A DNA stretch of 64,000 nucleotides from Helicobacter sp. 13S00482-2. Its GTDB lineage: Bacteria > Campylobacterota > Campylobacteria > Campylobacterales > Helicobacteraceae. Under the pieces are notes generated by a model. It ran no database searches and had not been told where the DNA came from. It saw only the letters and a program-made list of their open reading frames with translations. Made by a program: the position numbers and the translations under genes. The stretch covers positions 24,365-88,364 of the forward strand of contig NZ_MLAT01000007.1 of assembly GCF_002272795.1 (NCBI RefSeq). Reading direction: 5' to 3'. Positions 18,601-26,553 of this stretch are shown in pieces (the stretch's first letter is position 1; every line of letters begins with the position of its first letter).

Positions 18601-21142
18601 TTCAATCGCTGAACTCTATACCCTTCAGAAATACCTTGATTATAAAGGATTGGAGCAAAAAAGAATCCATAGTTTTGATCAGTGGAGCAAGACTTTTGGA
18701 AAAGTACAAACACGATTTGAATACCACCCCAAAGGGGATTTTAAACTCGCTAATCGCCTGGTTGGCTATATCAATATGCCTGAACTTATCAAAGAATACA
18801 AAAAATTCTCTGATGTGATAGTAAATGAAGATGTGGAAGCAATGTTAAAACTTCAGGGCAAAGAGTTTGATTTGCCAAAAGCAGATTTTATTACCGTGCA
18901 AATCAAAAAGAGTCCTTTACAAGAGAAATTTATGCAAGAAATTATGGAGCGAAGCAAAGCTATTGATAATGGATTAGACTCTTCAAAAGACAATTATCTC
19001 AAAGTCACTACCGATGGGAAGAAGGGGAGCTTGGATATGAGACTCATAAACCCCTTGTTTGAGGACTCTCCTGATTCTAAAATCAATCAAAGCATCGCCA
19101 ATATCTTGAAAGAATATGAGCAGTATAAACAAGATAAGGGCACCCAACTTGTATTTTTAGATATGAGTACGCCCAAAAATAAAAATCCCAAAGCAAAACA
19201 AGAACTCGATAACCTTCTTAAAGCAATAGAGCAAGGAAATGAAGAAGCAGAGCAGATTTTAAAAGATAAAGGTGGGGCGGATTATATCAAAGTCGTTAAT
19301 GGTGATGGATTTTCTGTATATGAAGATATTAGAGAGAAATTAATCAAACAAGGAATCCCAGAAAAAGAAATCGCTTTTATTCATGATTTTGACACAGATA
19401 AGAAAAAAGCGGAATTGTTTGAAAAAGTCAATAATGGTGAAGTGCGAATCCTGCTAGGATCTACTAGTAAGATGGGAGCAGGAACAAACGTGCAAGAGCG
19501 AATCGTTGCGATTCATCATCTAGATGCCCCCTGGCGACCTGCTGATATAGAGCAAAGAAATGGCCGTGCTATCAGACAAGGCAATAGTCTTTATGATAAA
19601 TACGGAAAAGATACATTCAAAGTGAATATCTACACCTATGTTACTAAAGGAATGTTAGATACGATGATATTTGAAAAGCTTCTGACCAAATCAAAATTCA
19701 TCTCTCAGCTAAGAAAAGGAGAACTCAGTGGTAGAGAGATTGAAGATATAGGCGATGAAGTTTTAAACTTTGCAGAAATTCAAGCAGCTACATTAGAAGA
19801 TAAAAGACATCTAGATATCTTGAATCTTAAAAGAGACATTGAGAGTCTTCAAGCCTTGCAAAAAAACATCGCCAATATCAATTTGCGGACTAATAGAGAA
19901 ATAAACGCTTTAGAAAAACTAATCAAATACAAACCCAAAGAAATACAAGATTTTAAAACAGATATGGAGGCGTTTAACAAAGGCGGAAACACAGTTCAAA
20001 TAGGGAATACTACGTACATCAGAGGAGAGAAAAACAATGGACTTGCCGATGCACTTGATCAGATTAAAATCGATGAAAGAATCCAAAATATCTATAAATA
20101 CAATGGCTTTATCATTGAAGCTTCTTTTTCTAAACGTGAATTTGGAAGTATTGATCTCATCGCACATTCCCCTGTAAGTGAGCAAAGCTATCTTATTAGC
20201 ACCACAAAAAAACAAGAGTTTAAAACCAATGGAGCCCTCATAAAAATAGACAATTACTTTAAAGCCCAAAGACTCATAGCAATGCAAGATGAACTCAAAA
20301 ATGCACAAACAACCTTGCCAATACTCAAGAATTCTCTGAAGAAATTTGATAAACAAAAAGAACTCGAAGAAAAAACAAAACAACACATAAAACTCATCAA
20401 AGAATTACAAGTAAAAATCCAATCCCACCCCTATGCAGGGATAGGATTATTTGGGGCAATCTCAGGCTTAGAGATAGACTACAACCAAGATGGCAAGAAT
20501 GATGAAGGTGATATGTTACTAGGAGGCTTGAGTGCTGTTTTAGGAGGCAAAGCAGTTGAATACTTGCTAAAAAGAAATAAGAATGTATTGAAGAATGTCT
20601 TGTTGCATTATTTTCCAGATAAAAAAGAGGAAATCCACACTGCCTTTACAAAACAAATTCAAAAAGAAAAAAGAGGGATTTATAATGTGGCTTATAATAA
20701 TAAAAAATCCACAGTCATAAAAGAAGATTTGGACTCTATTGATAAGGCTATTTTATTCGAAAAGGGGAGACACAAAAATGATAGTGGCTTTGGAGCAAGT
20801 CATATCAATGCTAGGCATAGCAATCCAAAAAACATAGGCTATGTGAGTCAAAATGAATTACTTGATATGGGCAATTCCATACGAGAGTATCTTAAAAACC
20901 ATAAAGAACCTTATATTGATAATAACGGTAGTAGGATTTATGAATGGAAAGATAAAGATGGAGTGAGATTTAGAATCGTAGTGGGTAACAGGGGAAAAGG
21001 TGCTTCTCACGACGGAAGCGACCGAAACCAGTTGCCTTTTCCTGAGCGAATTATAACCTTTTATTCTGATAGAAATCTTAAACACAAAATGAAATTTAAA
21101 AATCCAGCCCTACAAGAAAGACAAAGCATCACGATATGGTAG
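12614..21142 (+). CDS. Giant DNA methylase/SNF2-helicase protein with nuclease-like modules (OrfQ/DUF3519 type)
   Basis: A 2842-residue protein like the methylase/helicase of Helicobacter integrative elements (orfQ of TnPZ/tfs). The N-terminal third carries repeats that look like phage-type barnase/EndoU/colicin nuclease domains: about 1-75 (cut at its start), a degenerate one at 289-392, and 522-626 (GYGLAHIIDKHP, KWVVTAYE). An N6-adenine methylase follows, with LEPSVGVGNFF near 1075 and NPPYG near 1142. The SNF2-like helicase has Walker A VGTGKT near 1783, LFLDEAHEFKN near 1937, and QRNGRAIRQG near 2313. A last nuclease-like module (GFGASHINARH) fills about 2715-2842. No ribosome site precedes the ATG and the upstream DNA is broken coding sequence, so expression in this form is doubtful. 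No other element genes flank it except the small gene after it. Confidence 0.8.
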   Translation: MGLAHIVDKHPEVIDKIPEIIEKGEIVKSPHSATKIIDDDFTVVFKKNILGKPTENHWVLTAYEDTRGGNKRIDSVSQNLEEIHSKTSEDLQGNNATEQLKNQDKQIKQTNRDKSTKENTENEDSLLLENLLNADLMKERLRIKKEIIKDEKITTIQEFEDVLKESGITRMKEALKIENYLKSPEEIFKYFDLKHKLTYLERELVYDIADTVEMKKFKKDLGIELDKENSRAYKYTHVFFSGNEIDNLLEELKYTFQEDHFYNLKDDEQKIITYLKKTKKAGFKDLPLPTNENYPQYYHKGKEAIDKILETKQGRVDGAFYREEIGDINLSSHSLEKIKYNYGLMTINELPDIINNGKLFKNPNTSDLYFIKDDYVLLMDNKHNIISVLSDNAFSKHLYEDLEPISPIQTSQKTLSSLSPEPKEESLNLQETSAKLPHSLKPYYDLHKITQTKEYQNQSNSLATPYAKKDITVEQANSFLKKDPLVLKQYDNWIKEELNEPFGINFTQYDGSPIRGISAIKSLLTYKLGQVQGAFHKEGLGDIDLVWGEVTSAEKHIGYGLAHIIDKHPNITPEKLENIITEGEFTIRNNEAVKIEKDGYKVVLKSNWKGEPTKNKWVVTAYEKDKEAPSISSDANHIEETLSKTSEDLPANPTTEQLKNQELLQTYKELQKKYPNTNDFSLSFYRDYKKHQAKLNEDDAYDALKKQYQSILDTKTFEGKKLKKQGIQKAKYIINMLDDPQVEKFVKSMNEDIFDTLELQRRIKTYEEKIKQYEQSPTYEPDKIDWFRELLQTDKQAYEQKISEIYGKSALKEEENKDLIAEAFAEIKLHGYVLDTLKKLLEKQGNKVTFEGNNTIISHPVQEINKDLEPLAIPSTPKAIISPNGYKEYDSLGNEIKEVLVTPSFISSTQKEGNQTIKETLDLRTNESIKEVEFKNPEVKLPISSPSSSSAPSSSQISSLESNFSINPDSVISKSPKKRFDDNIEAIRILKKLQEDKTLPSLEEKEKLSRYVGWGGLANSFKDNAPEDTLLRELLSEEEYAKARNSTLSSYYTPYFVVDSMWKALQKMGFRGGEVLEPSVGVGNFFGLLPDSLKSTTNLKGIELDDTTAKIAKYLYPRATIDHMGYEEALLPKNNYDLIIGNPPYGSFSVYDKHFKKESGFNIHNYFMLKNLALTKEDGILAQIITTHFLDTKNPEVRELIAKEAEFLGAIRLPQGSFEDTQVATDIVFFRKLKSGENRPSSEWVNLKSIPDTQGKEDILINSYFADNPHFMLGTPGRYGGMYGADSVGFKANGDTALQLKEAIDKLSEGIHIDTRPVIAGFEIAQKMLDNPSLNLSIKDDLIHSSYARSGSIASGKDGAFYRINQEKLEKIPDLELIDKTPEEFDRLTDTGKKAKLAQIKEIKEIIPAVSKIRDTLMKLKQMQLDPLATEDSIFNQRKELNTLYDDFRNKFNTYLSDHKIARAFDGDPTYPHIASLEEDYKKIDGKYRAKKADIFTKRTQFPYVRPTKAHSVEDGISICYNQTGKLDIDRVAGLLGNDSESITKEILDKNLAFKDAQGNIIYAPEFLSGNIAVKIKNFEGKELDSYQAKALDALQKALPKKVEIEGIGINMGANYIPIEIYEDFAKQFLGGNHKGVSYQELTDEFIVNFKSSIEADKTFGVEGKFKHISASDVFEIALNDKKINMGKKEGDLFYPDSQGQQALDQQVGALKEAFKNFIYEDYKRAESVENIYNDIFNSTKLRNFDGDFLKLEGSSDLIDLRPHQKNAIYRIISSPSTLLDHTVGTGKTYTMVGSVMELRRLGLAQKPLIVVPNHIVNQFGSEFARLYPNANILATRKFDKKSRQRTISAITTGDWDAIIIGHSNFEMLPMSKQSELNFMSEQIGIFEEAIKEFDKVNPLSIKKLEQALASKRKKFQELMDSKKDETITFEELGIDALFLDEAHEFKNLEFFSKQNISGLGNQKGSKKAFDLFMKTRYLQDNNKKIVFATGTPISNSIAELYTLQKYLDYKGLEQKRIHSFDQWSKTFGKVQTRFEYHPKGDFKLANRLVGYINMPELIKEYKKFSDVIVNEDVEAMLKLQGKEFDLPKADFITVQIKKSPLQEKFMQEIMERSKAIDNGLDSSKDNYLKVTTDGKKGSLDMRLINPLFEDSPDSKINQSIANILKEYEQYKQDKGTQLVFLDMSTPKNKNPKAKQELDNLLKAIEQGNEEAEQILKDKGGADYIKVVNGDGFSVYEDIREKLIKQGIPEKEIAFIHDFDTDKKKAELFEKVNNGEVRILLGSTSKMGAGTNVQERIVAIHHLDAPWRPADIEQRNGRAIRQGNSLYDKYGKDTFKVNIYTYVTKGMLDTMIFEKLLTKSKFISQLRKGELSGREIEDIGDEVLNFAEIQAATLEDKRHLDILNLKRDIESLQALQKNIANINLRTNREINALEKLIKYKPKEIQDFKTDMEAFNKGGNTVQIGNTTYIRGEKNNGLADALDQIKIDERIQNIYKYNGFIIEASFSKREFGSIDLIAHSPVSEQSYLISTTKKQEFKTNGALIKIDNYFKAQRLIAMQDELKNAQTTLPILKNSLKKFDKQKELEEKTKQHIKLIKELQVKIQSHPYAGIGLFGAISGLEIDYNQDGKNDEGDMLLGGLSAVLGGKAVEYLLKRNKNVLKNVLLHYFPDKKEEIHTAFTKQIQKEKRGIYNVAYNNKKSTVIKEDLDSIDKAILFEKGRHKNDSGFGASHINARHSNPKNIGYVSQNELLDMGNSIREYLKNHKEPYIDNNGSRIYEWKDKDGVRFRIVVGNRGKGASHDGSDRNQLPFPERIITFYSDRNLKHKMKFKNPALQERQSITIW

Positions 21143-21170
21143 GTCACTATAAAAATATTAAAGGAAACAT

Positions 21171-21344
21171 ATGAAAGACATCACAGAACTCAGCTATTTT
21201 TATGAAGAAGCTAGGAGTGGGAACCAGGAATCCTTGCTAGAATACAAAACAGCTAAAGCTTACTTGCATGGCAAACAATTAGATACTAAAACGATTGAGA
21301 TACTTAAAAAAAGAGGACAACCAATTTTGTGGGATGTATGCTAA
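21171..21344 (+). CDS. Small 57-residue protein downstream of the giant protein
   Basis: A short frame with ATG 21171 and AAAGGA 6 bases upstream, starting 28 bases after the giant gene stops. The product (MKDITELSYFYEEARSGNQE at the start) is charged, mostly helical in character, and has no signal peptide or membrane segment. Its position after a C-terminal nuclease-like module allows an immunity or partner role, but there is no direct evidence. The stop codon abuts the truncated fic pseudogene, so this gene marks the edge of the inserted block. Confidence 0.65.
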   Translation: MKDITELSYFYEEARSGNQESLLEYKTAKAYLHGKQLDTKTIEILKKRGQPILWDVC

Positions 21345-21830
21345 TAAAATGAATATGCACCCTAGATGCACCAATGATTGGATGTAGTTTCTGTGTGTCT
21401 TCTTGACACCACTTGATGAAATTTATCATCTCATCATTTAGATTCAATAGTCAGCGAGAATATGTTTTGCACTGCTTATTTTGACATTGCATTTTGATAT
21501 TTTCCAGCATTTTTATTGTCAATATTTTTTAATATGAGCGAATGTATTGTTTTAATTTGCCATTGTGATAGTTCTTCTTTTTAGCTTGCAATCTCCTTGA
21601 TATATTCAATAGTTTGTAGGTGATGGATACCTTCAGAATATCCTCTTAAACTCTTTCCTACGATGGCGATTCCTTCTAGTATGACTTTTATCTCTTAGGG
21701 AATCAATGTGTTTGCTTCTATGACGCTAGAATCATAAAATATAATTGAGCTCAAAATCTTCTTGTATTGTGGCTCTTAAGCTCTAGAAATTTATTCCATC
21801 ATAGACAATATCCTTCTTCCTAATATGATG
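21345..21830 (-). pseudogene. fic (Fic/DOC family AMP-transferase) pseudogene, truncated before the catalytic motif
   Basis: On the minus strand, joined over several frames, the DNA encodes a class II Fic protein. IQEDFELNYI is followed by an inhibitory-helix-like stretch FYDSSVIEANTLIP, then LEGIAIVGKSLRGYSEGIHH, QWQIKTIHSLILKNIDNKNA, GKYQNAMSK and LNDEMINFIKWCQEDTQK, then HPIIGASRVHIHF. Stops (for example at 21695-21697 and 21581-21583) and frameshifts make it non-functional. The sequence ends exactly where the HPFxDGNGR core should begin, at the end of the small gene 21171-21344. No remainder of the core was found on the other side of the accessory block. Fic proteins modify target proteins with AMP; this copy cannot. 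Confidence 0.8.
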
Positions 21831-21917
21831 TGTTTTGTCCTAGTATAATTGCCACAATAGCATCCAAATAATACGTTTATAAATCCAATAAAAATAAACT
21901 TTAGGATTCGGTAATGA

Positions 21918-22343
21918 CTATCTAGAAGCTTCTTTAAAAATATCTTTATTGATTTTACATAAAGAATCTAGGACTCCATTGATAAACTTGGGGGCATTAT
22001 CTCCGCCATACATTTTTCCAAGTTCAACAGCCTCATTAATAATAACAGGAGAATCTGTAGGGGTAAATTTAATCTCATATGCCCCAAGTCTCAAAATGGC
22101 CCTCTCCATTCCTCCAAGTCTTTCAAAATCCCAATCTTTTAAATGAGTTTTAATCAAATTATCAAGTTCTTGGATATTTGCAATTACTCCATCAAAAAGA
22201 GTTAGTGCAAAATCTTGCTGTTTATTTTTTATTTTTTTTTCTCCTAGTATGTTTTGTGCAAAATCCCTGATACTAGTATTTCCACTATCATAAGCATACA
22301 AAAGTCCCGCTACAGCTTCTCTAGCCTGAGTTCTTGTCGCCAT
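21918..22343 (-). CDS. nusB: Transcription antitermination protein NusB
   Basis: A 141-residue all-helical RNA-binding protein that joins NusE in rRNA antitermination. The start [19 protein letters not shown], the middle [18 protein letters not shown] and the end [20 protein letters not shown] match the family at full length. It is the last gene of a can-kdsA-ribH-nusB operon on this strand, starting 2 bases after ribH ends. The same order is found at the start of the H. pylori 26695 numbering (HP0004 to HP0001). Confidence 0.96.
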   Translation of the reverse strand: MATRTQAREAVAGLLYAYDSGNTSIRDFAQNILGEKKIKNKQQDFALTLFDGVIANIQELDNLIKTHLKDWDFERLGGMERAILRLGAYEIKFTPTDSPVIINEAVELGKMYGGDNAPKFINGVLDSLCKINKDIFKEASR

Positions 22344-22345
22344 CT

Positions 22346-22813
22346 TTAACCTAATTGTCTATATAAATCAATAAGCTCTATTAATGCATTCATTGATTCA
22401 AAACCTTTATTTCCTGCCTTGCTTCCAGCTCTTTCAATAGCTTGTTCAATGTTATCTGTAGTCAATACTCCAAAACTCACAGGGGTGCTATATTTTAAAG
22501 TTGTATTGGCTATCCCCTTGGTAGCTTCCGCACTCACATAATCAAAATGAGGGGTACCACCCCTTATAATAGCTCCCAAAGCACAAACCCCATCATATTT
22601 TCCACTACAAAGAACTCGATCAAGTGCAAAGGGTAATTCATAGGCACCTGGAACTAAAATCAAATCAAGTTTTTTATCATCCCCATTGTGTCTCAAAAAG
22701 CTATCTTTTGCCCCCTCTATAAGCCTATCTGTTATGATATGGTTAAATCTACTTGCTATGATTGCAATTTTTTCATCACCTTTTAAACTGATTTTTCCTT
22801 CAATAATATTCAT
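22346..22813 (-). CDS. ribH: 6,7-dimethyl-8-ribityllumazine synthase
   Basis: A 155-residue enzyme for the penultimate step of riboflavin synthesis. Family residues are [14 protein letters not shown] near 22-35, [13 protein letters not shown] (substrate loop), [16 protein letters not shown] with the catalytic-site His, and the C-terminal [17 protein letters not shown]. The length is standard. Its start overlaps the end of kdsA by 4 bases (ATGA), which implies translational coupling. Confidence 0.97.
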   Translation of the reverse strand: MNIIEGKISLKGDEKIAIIASRFNHIITDRLIEGAKDSFLRHNGDDKKLDLILVPGAYELPFALDRVLCSGKYDGVCALGAIIRGGTPHFDYVSAEATKGIANTTLKYSTPVSFGVLTTDNIEQAIERAGSKAGNKGFESMNALIELIDLYRQLG

Positions 22814-23616
22814 TTCAAAACTCCTTGTATATCTAAAATTTTTTCCACCAAATCTCCCAAATCATTCAAACAAACCATATTTGGACCATCACTTAGTGCA
22901 TCTTTAGGGCTAGGATGTGTTTCCATAAAAAAGCCATCCACACCCACTGCGGCAGCCGCCTTTGCCAAATAAGGTACAAAAGAACTATCACCACCACTTT
23001 TTCCTCCAGCCCCTCCTGGCATTTGCACACTATGAGTTGCATCAAAAATCACGGGAGCAAATTTCCTCATAATCACCAAACTACGCATATCCACAACGAG
23101 ATTTCCATATCCAAAACTACTGCCTCTCTCGCATAACCAAACCCCATATTTTTGTGCCTGAGAATATTCTGCACTGTTTCCACCTCTTGTCTTGATAGCT
23201 TTAAGAACGGAATATTTCATGTCTTCAGGATTCATGAATTGACCTTTTTTGATATTGACAATGCTATTTGTCTTTGCTACCTCTACAATCAAATCTGTCT
23301 GTCTGCACAAAAATGCAGGAATCTGTATGACATCAGCTACTTTAGCAATACTTTGAGCCTGATAACTCTCGTGAATATCGGTGATGATTTTGTAGCCAAA
23401 CTCTTTTTTAATTTGAGCTAACATCTCCATTCCAGCTTCAAGTCCTGGTCCTCGATAACTTTCAAGACTTGTTCGATTGGCTTTATCAAAACTTGCTTTG
23501 AAATAAAAATCGATTTTTGGATTTTGAGCTATAGATTTCATGCCCTTAGCAACAGTGTGAAGATTTTCATAACTCTCTATTACACAAGGACCACTTAAAA
23601 GTATCATTTTTGTCAT
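22810..23616 (-). CDS. kdsA: 2-dehydro-3-deoxyphosphooctonate aldolase (Kdo-8-phosphate synthase)
   Basis: A 268-residue cytosolic enzyme that condenses phosphoenolpyruvate with arabinose 5-phosphate to make Kdo 8-phosphate for lipopolysaccharide. Seen are [10 protein letters not shown] at the start, [53 protein letters not shown] and the metal-site region [11 protein letters not shown]. An ATG three codons downstream of the chosen start is also possible; an AAGGA site lies upstream of both. It overlaps the can stop by one base and ribH by four. Confidence 0.97.
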   Translation of the reverse strand: MTKMILLSGPCVIESYENLHTVAKGMKSIAQNPKIDFYFKASFDKANRTSLESYRGPGLEAGMEMLAQIKKEFGYKIITDIHESYQAQSIAKVADVIQIPAFLCRQTDLIVEVAKTNSIVNIKKGQFMNPEDMKYSVLKAIKTRGGNSAEYSQAQKYGVWLCERGSSFGYGNLVVDMRSLVIMRKFAPVIFDATHSVQMPGGAGGKSGGDSSFVPYLAKAAAAVGVDGFFMETHPSPKDALSDGPNMVCLNDLGDLVEKILDIQGVLK

Positions 23617-24263
23617 TATTTTTTTTCCTTATTAATAGGTTTGAATTCACGTGTGATCATATTGTAATTAAAAATCTCACCTGTTTCTATAATGTAATAC
23701 CAACCATAAATATTTATCTCTCCCCTATCAAAACGTTCTTCTACGAATGGATAGGTCATTAAATTTTCTAACTGATGCTCTATATTGATTTGTTCAGTTA
23801 GCCAAAGTTCTTTTGCTTTACTGGATGGACAAAGAGCTTTTACTTTTTTTTTCACAGGTTCAAGAAGTTCAATCCATTTCTTTACATAAGGAGCATTTTG
23901 AAGTTTTTCTTCTGGAGCATAAGCAGCACTACACGCTCCACAATTACTATGACCGCAAATAATAATGTTTTTGATATCTAGTATGTTAAGTGCATATTCA
24001 ATTGAAGCAGTCGTAGCAAGATAACCTGCACGCATTATATTATCATTTTCACGATAAGGAGGAATAATATTACCCATATTTCTCACTACAAATAAATCCC
24101 CAGGTAGGGCGTTAGTAATCATACTTGGAACAACTCTAGAATCCACGCAAGTAATGAATAGAGTATGAGGTTCTTGATGTTTTTTCAAACTCTCATACAA
24201 ATCTTTATATTTATTATAATCGTCTTCTTGAAATTTCAATGCACCTTCAAATAACTCTCTCAT
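23616..24263 (-). CDS. can: Beta-class carbonic anhydrase
   Basis: A 215-residue cytosolic beta-carbonic anhydrase that interconverts CO2 and bicarbonate. The zinc ligands are in [12 protein letters not shown] (Cys, with the Asp-Arg dyad) and [13 protein letters not shown] (His and Cys). The length and the C-terminal [14 protein letters not shown] are typical. It is the first gene of the can-kdsA-ribH-nusB operon. A TGG-TATAAT extended -10 element lies 35 bases upstream on the same strand, back to back with the dedA promoter. Confidence 0.95.
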   Translation of the reverse strand: MRELFEGALKFQEDDYNKYKDLYESLKKHQEPHTLFITCVDSRVVPSMITNALPGDLFVVRNMGNIIPPYRENDNIMRAGYLATTASIEYALNILDIKNIIICGHSNCGACSAAYAPEEKLQNAPYVKKWIELLEPVKKKVKALCPSSKAKELWLTEQINIEHQLENLMTYPFVEERFDRGEINIYGWYYIIETGEIFNYNMITREFKPINKEKK

Positions 24264-24298
24264 TCTTACCTTCTATATCAAAAAAACTAAAGTCTTGA

Positions 24299-24324
24299 AT
24301 TATACCAAAGTAATAGCATATAAT
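24299..24324. promoter_or_regulatory. Divergent -10 elements for can and dedA
   Basis: On the minus strand, TATAAT (24304 to 24299) preceded by TGG forms an extended -10 element facing can. On the plus strand, TATAAT at 24319-24324 faces dedA, 35 bases before its start. No clear -35 boxes, as is common for the main sigma factor of this group. Confidence 0.6.
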
Positions 24325-24358
24325 ATCAAAACAGTATTCCAAAGCTTTGGAGGATATT

Positions 24359-25021
24359 TTGTCGCAGATCATTGATTTTATTGTTGAATTTGTTGGAAGT
24401 TTTGGGTATTTGGGCATTTTTTTAATGATGTTTTTAGAATCAAGTTTTTTTCCTTTTCCTTCTGAAGTTGTGATGATCCCATCAGGATATTTGGTTTATA
24501 AAAATGAAATGAATATCTACGTAGTAATCACAATGGGAATATTAGGAAGCATAGCAGGAAGTTTATTTAACTATTTCCTTGCATTGAAGTTTGGTAGAGG
24601 TTTTATTATCAAGTATGGAAAATATTTCTTTTTCAGTGAAAAAACAATGGAAAAAATGGAAATGTATTTCAAAAAACACGGCGAAATCAGTACATTCTTA
24701 GGCAGACTTATTCCCGTACTCAGACAATATATTTCACTCCCTGCTGGACTTTCAAAAATGAACCTAGTAAAATTCTGCATCTATACAGGAATTGGGGCTG
24801 GGATATGGGTAGTTATTTTGACCTGTTTTGGATATTACATAGGAACGTGGATGGGCTATAATGTAAATATAGAAACGATTATTAAAACCTTCACTTCTGC
24901 TTCTTTAGATTCAGGCGAGTTAGATATTAAAAACCATTTACATAAAATCATTGTGATAACGATTGGATCTGTTATTATTATTGCTTTGGGATATATTTTT
25001 TATCAAAAAAGAAGGAAATAA
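24359..25021 (+). CDS. DedA family membrane protein
   Basis: A 220-residue integral membrane protein of the DedA/VTT family, implicated in undecaprenyl phosphate or phospholipid flipping. Family motifs are FLESSFFPFPSEVVMIPSGY (about 28-47), GSIAGSLFNYFLALKFGR with the conserved glycines, and FLGRLIPVLRQYISLPAG (about 118-135). I place the start at the TTG at 24359 because GGAGG lies 5 bases before it; the upstream TTG at 24347 would put that site inside the gene. pyrF starts directly after its stop, so the two are cotranscribed. Confidence 0.87.
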   Translation: MSQIIDFIVEFVGSFGYLGIFLMMFLESSFFPFPSEVVMIPSGYLVYKNEMNIYVVITMGILGSIAGSLFNYFLALKFGRGFIIKYGKYFFFSEKTMEKMEMYFKKHGEISTFLGRLIPVLRQYISLPAGLSKMNLVKFCIYTGIGAGIWVVILTCFGYYIGTWMGYNVNIETIIKTFTSASLDSGELDIKNHLHKIIVITIGSVIIIALGYIFYQKRRK

Positions 25022-25708
25022 ATGCAGTTATGTGTTGCTTTAGATCTTGAAGAAAAAATACAAAATTTAGAACTTTTGGAGTCATTAAAAGGGTTTCCAA
25101 TTTGGATAAAAGTGGGTTTAAGATCTTATATCAGAGATGGAAAAGAATTTATTGAAAAAATCAGAGAAATAGATGGAAATTTTAAAATCTTTTTAGATTT
25201 AAAACTCTATGATATTCCAAATACAATGGCAGATGCAGCATTTGAATGTGCCAAACTCAATGTGGATATGATTACTCTACACGCAAGTAGTGGGGAAATA
25301 GCGATGAAAACAGTTATGGAGCGTCTAAATAAAATCCAAAAGCGTCCCTTAGTGTTTGCCATCAGCGCGCTGACTAGTTTTAGTCCGCAAGAATTCAAAT
25401 ACATCTACAACATGCCATTAGATGAGCATGTTCAAACTTTGGCAAAATTAGCTTTTAAAAGCAACCTTGATGGGGTGGTTTGTTCAGTATATGAAAGCGA
25501 GAATATCAAGAAAAACACAGATTCTAGGTTTTTGACGCTAACACCTGGAATCCGTCCATTTTCTGAAGATAGCGATGATCAAAAAAGGGTTTCTGATATA
25601 GAGGGGGCGAAAAAGGCTCTTTCAGATTTTATCGTTATAGGAAGACCTATCTACAAAGCTGATAATCCAAAAAAAGTTGTTGAAAGGATTTTGGAAAAGA
25701 TAAGATGA
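25022..25708 (+). CDS. pyrF: Orotidine 5'-phosphate decarboxylase
   Basis: A 228-residue enzyme that makes UMP in the last step of pyrimidine synthesis. The barrel motifs are present: VALDLEE at the start, IWIKVGLRSY, FLDLKLYDIPNTMADA with the catalytic Asp-Lys network, DGVVCSVYES, and LTPGIRP with VIGRPIYKADNP for phosphate binding. Its ATGA overlap with panC indicates coupling. The pyrF-panC pair next to the can operon matches H. pylori HP0005-HP0006. Confidence 0.97.
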   Translation: MQLCVALDLEEKIQNLELLESLKGFPIWIKVGLRSYIRDGKEFIEKIREIDGNFKIFLDLKLYDIPNTMADAAFECAKLNVDMITLHASSGEIAMKTVMERLNKIQKRPLVFAISALTSFSPQEFKYIYNMPLDEHVQTLAKLAFKSNLDGVVCSVYESENIKKNTDSRFLTLTPGIRPFSEDSDDQKRVSDIEGAKKALSDFIVIGRPIYKADNPKKVVERILEKIR

Positions 25709-26541
25709 AAACCATACTCATACAGACCAAAAAAGAACTTATTGATTATAAAGACTCTCTTCCTAAAGATTCTATCATTGGGCTTGTTCCTACAATGGGC
25801 GCACTACATAATGGTCACAAAAGCCTCATAGAATGCTCTAGAAAAAAAGACACTCAAACCATTGTATCAATTTTTGTTAATCCAACCCAATTTGGTGAAA
25901 ATGAAGATTTTAGCAAGTATCCTAGAGATTTAAACAAAGATTTCAAACTTTGTGAAGAAAATGGAGTGGCTGTGGTTTTTGCTCCAAATCCCACTGAAAT
26001 GTATCCAAAAGATGATGAAATATCACTCAGGCCACCAAAAAATATGGGTTATACACATGAGGGTTTTATTCGTGAAGGACACTTTGATGGAGTTTTACGT
26101 ATCGTTTTAAAGCTGTTGCATCTCAGCACTCCTCACCACGCATATTTTGGGGAAAAAGACGCTCAACAACTACTTATTATCAAAAGATTGATACAAGATA
26201 CCTTTTTAAAAACCAAAATTATTCCCTGTCCTACACAAAGAGACATTGATGGCTTGGCACTGAGTTCAAGAAATATTTATTTAAGCAAGGAAGAAAGATT
26301 AGAAGCACTCAAAATCCCTACCGCACTGAAAAAAATTGCTGAAGCTGTTCAAAAAGGAGAGCTAAAAACTTCTATCCTAATAGAATTGGCTAAAATTGAA
26401 CTTGAAAACTTGAATGTAGAATATCTAGATATTTGCGATCACGATCTTAACCCTATCGCATATATACAAAAAAATTCTAGCATTGCACTCATTGCTGCAA
26501 AAGTTGGAAAGACAAGATTATTAGATAATCTATGGCTATAA
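25705..26541 (+). CDS. panC: Pantothenate synthetase
   Basis: A 278-residue enzyme joining pantoate and beta-alanine with ATP. Motifs: VPTMGALHNGHKSLIE (the HIGH-like ATP site), SIFVNPTQFGENEDFSKYPR, EGFIREGHFDGVLRIVLKL, YFGEKDAQQL and the KMSKS-like ALSSRNIYLS. Length and order are normal. It overlaps pyrF by four bases and is followed 12 bases later by the porin gene, which has its own strong ribosome site. Confidence 0.97.
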   Translation: MKTILIQTKKELIDYKDSLPKDSIIGLVPTMGALHNGHKSLIECSRKKDTQTIVSIFVNPTQFGENEDFSKYPRDLNKDFKLCEENGVAVVFAPNPTEMYPKDDEISLRPPKNMGYTHEGFIREGHFDGVLRIVLKLLHLSTPHHAYFGEKDAQQLLIIKRLIQDTFLKTKIIPCPTQRDIDGLALSSRNIYLSKEERLEALKIPTALKKIAEAVQKGELKTSILIELAKIELENLNVEYLDICDHDLNPIAYIQKNSSIALIAAKVGKTRLLDNLWL

Positions 26542-26553
26542 ATAAGGAGCGAA

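Noticed and set aside
19919..20386. A 155-residue frame antisense to the giant gene
   Set aside because: It lies opposite well-formed helicase-protein coding sequence and has a repetitive Phe/Leu/Ile composition typical of antisense of Lys/Glu-rich coding.
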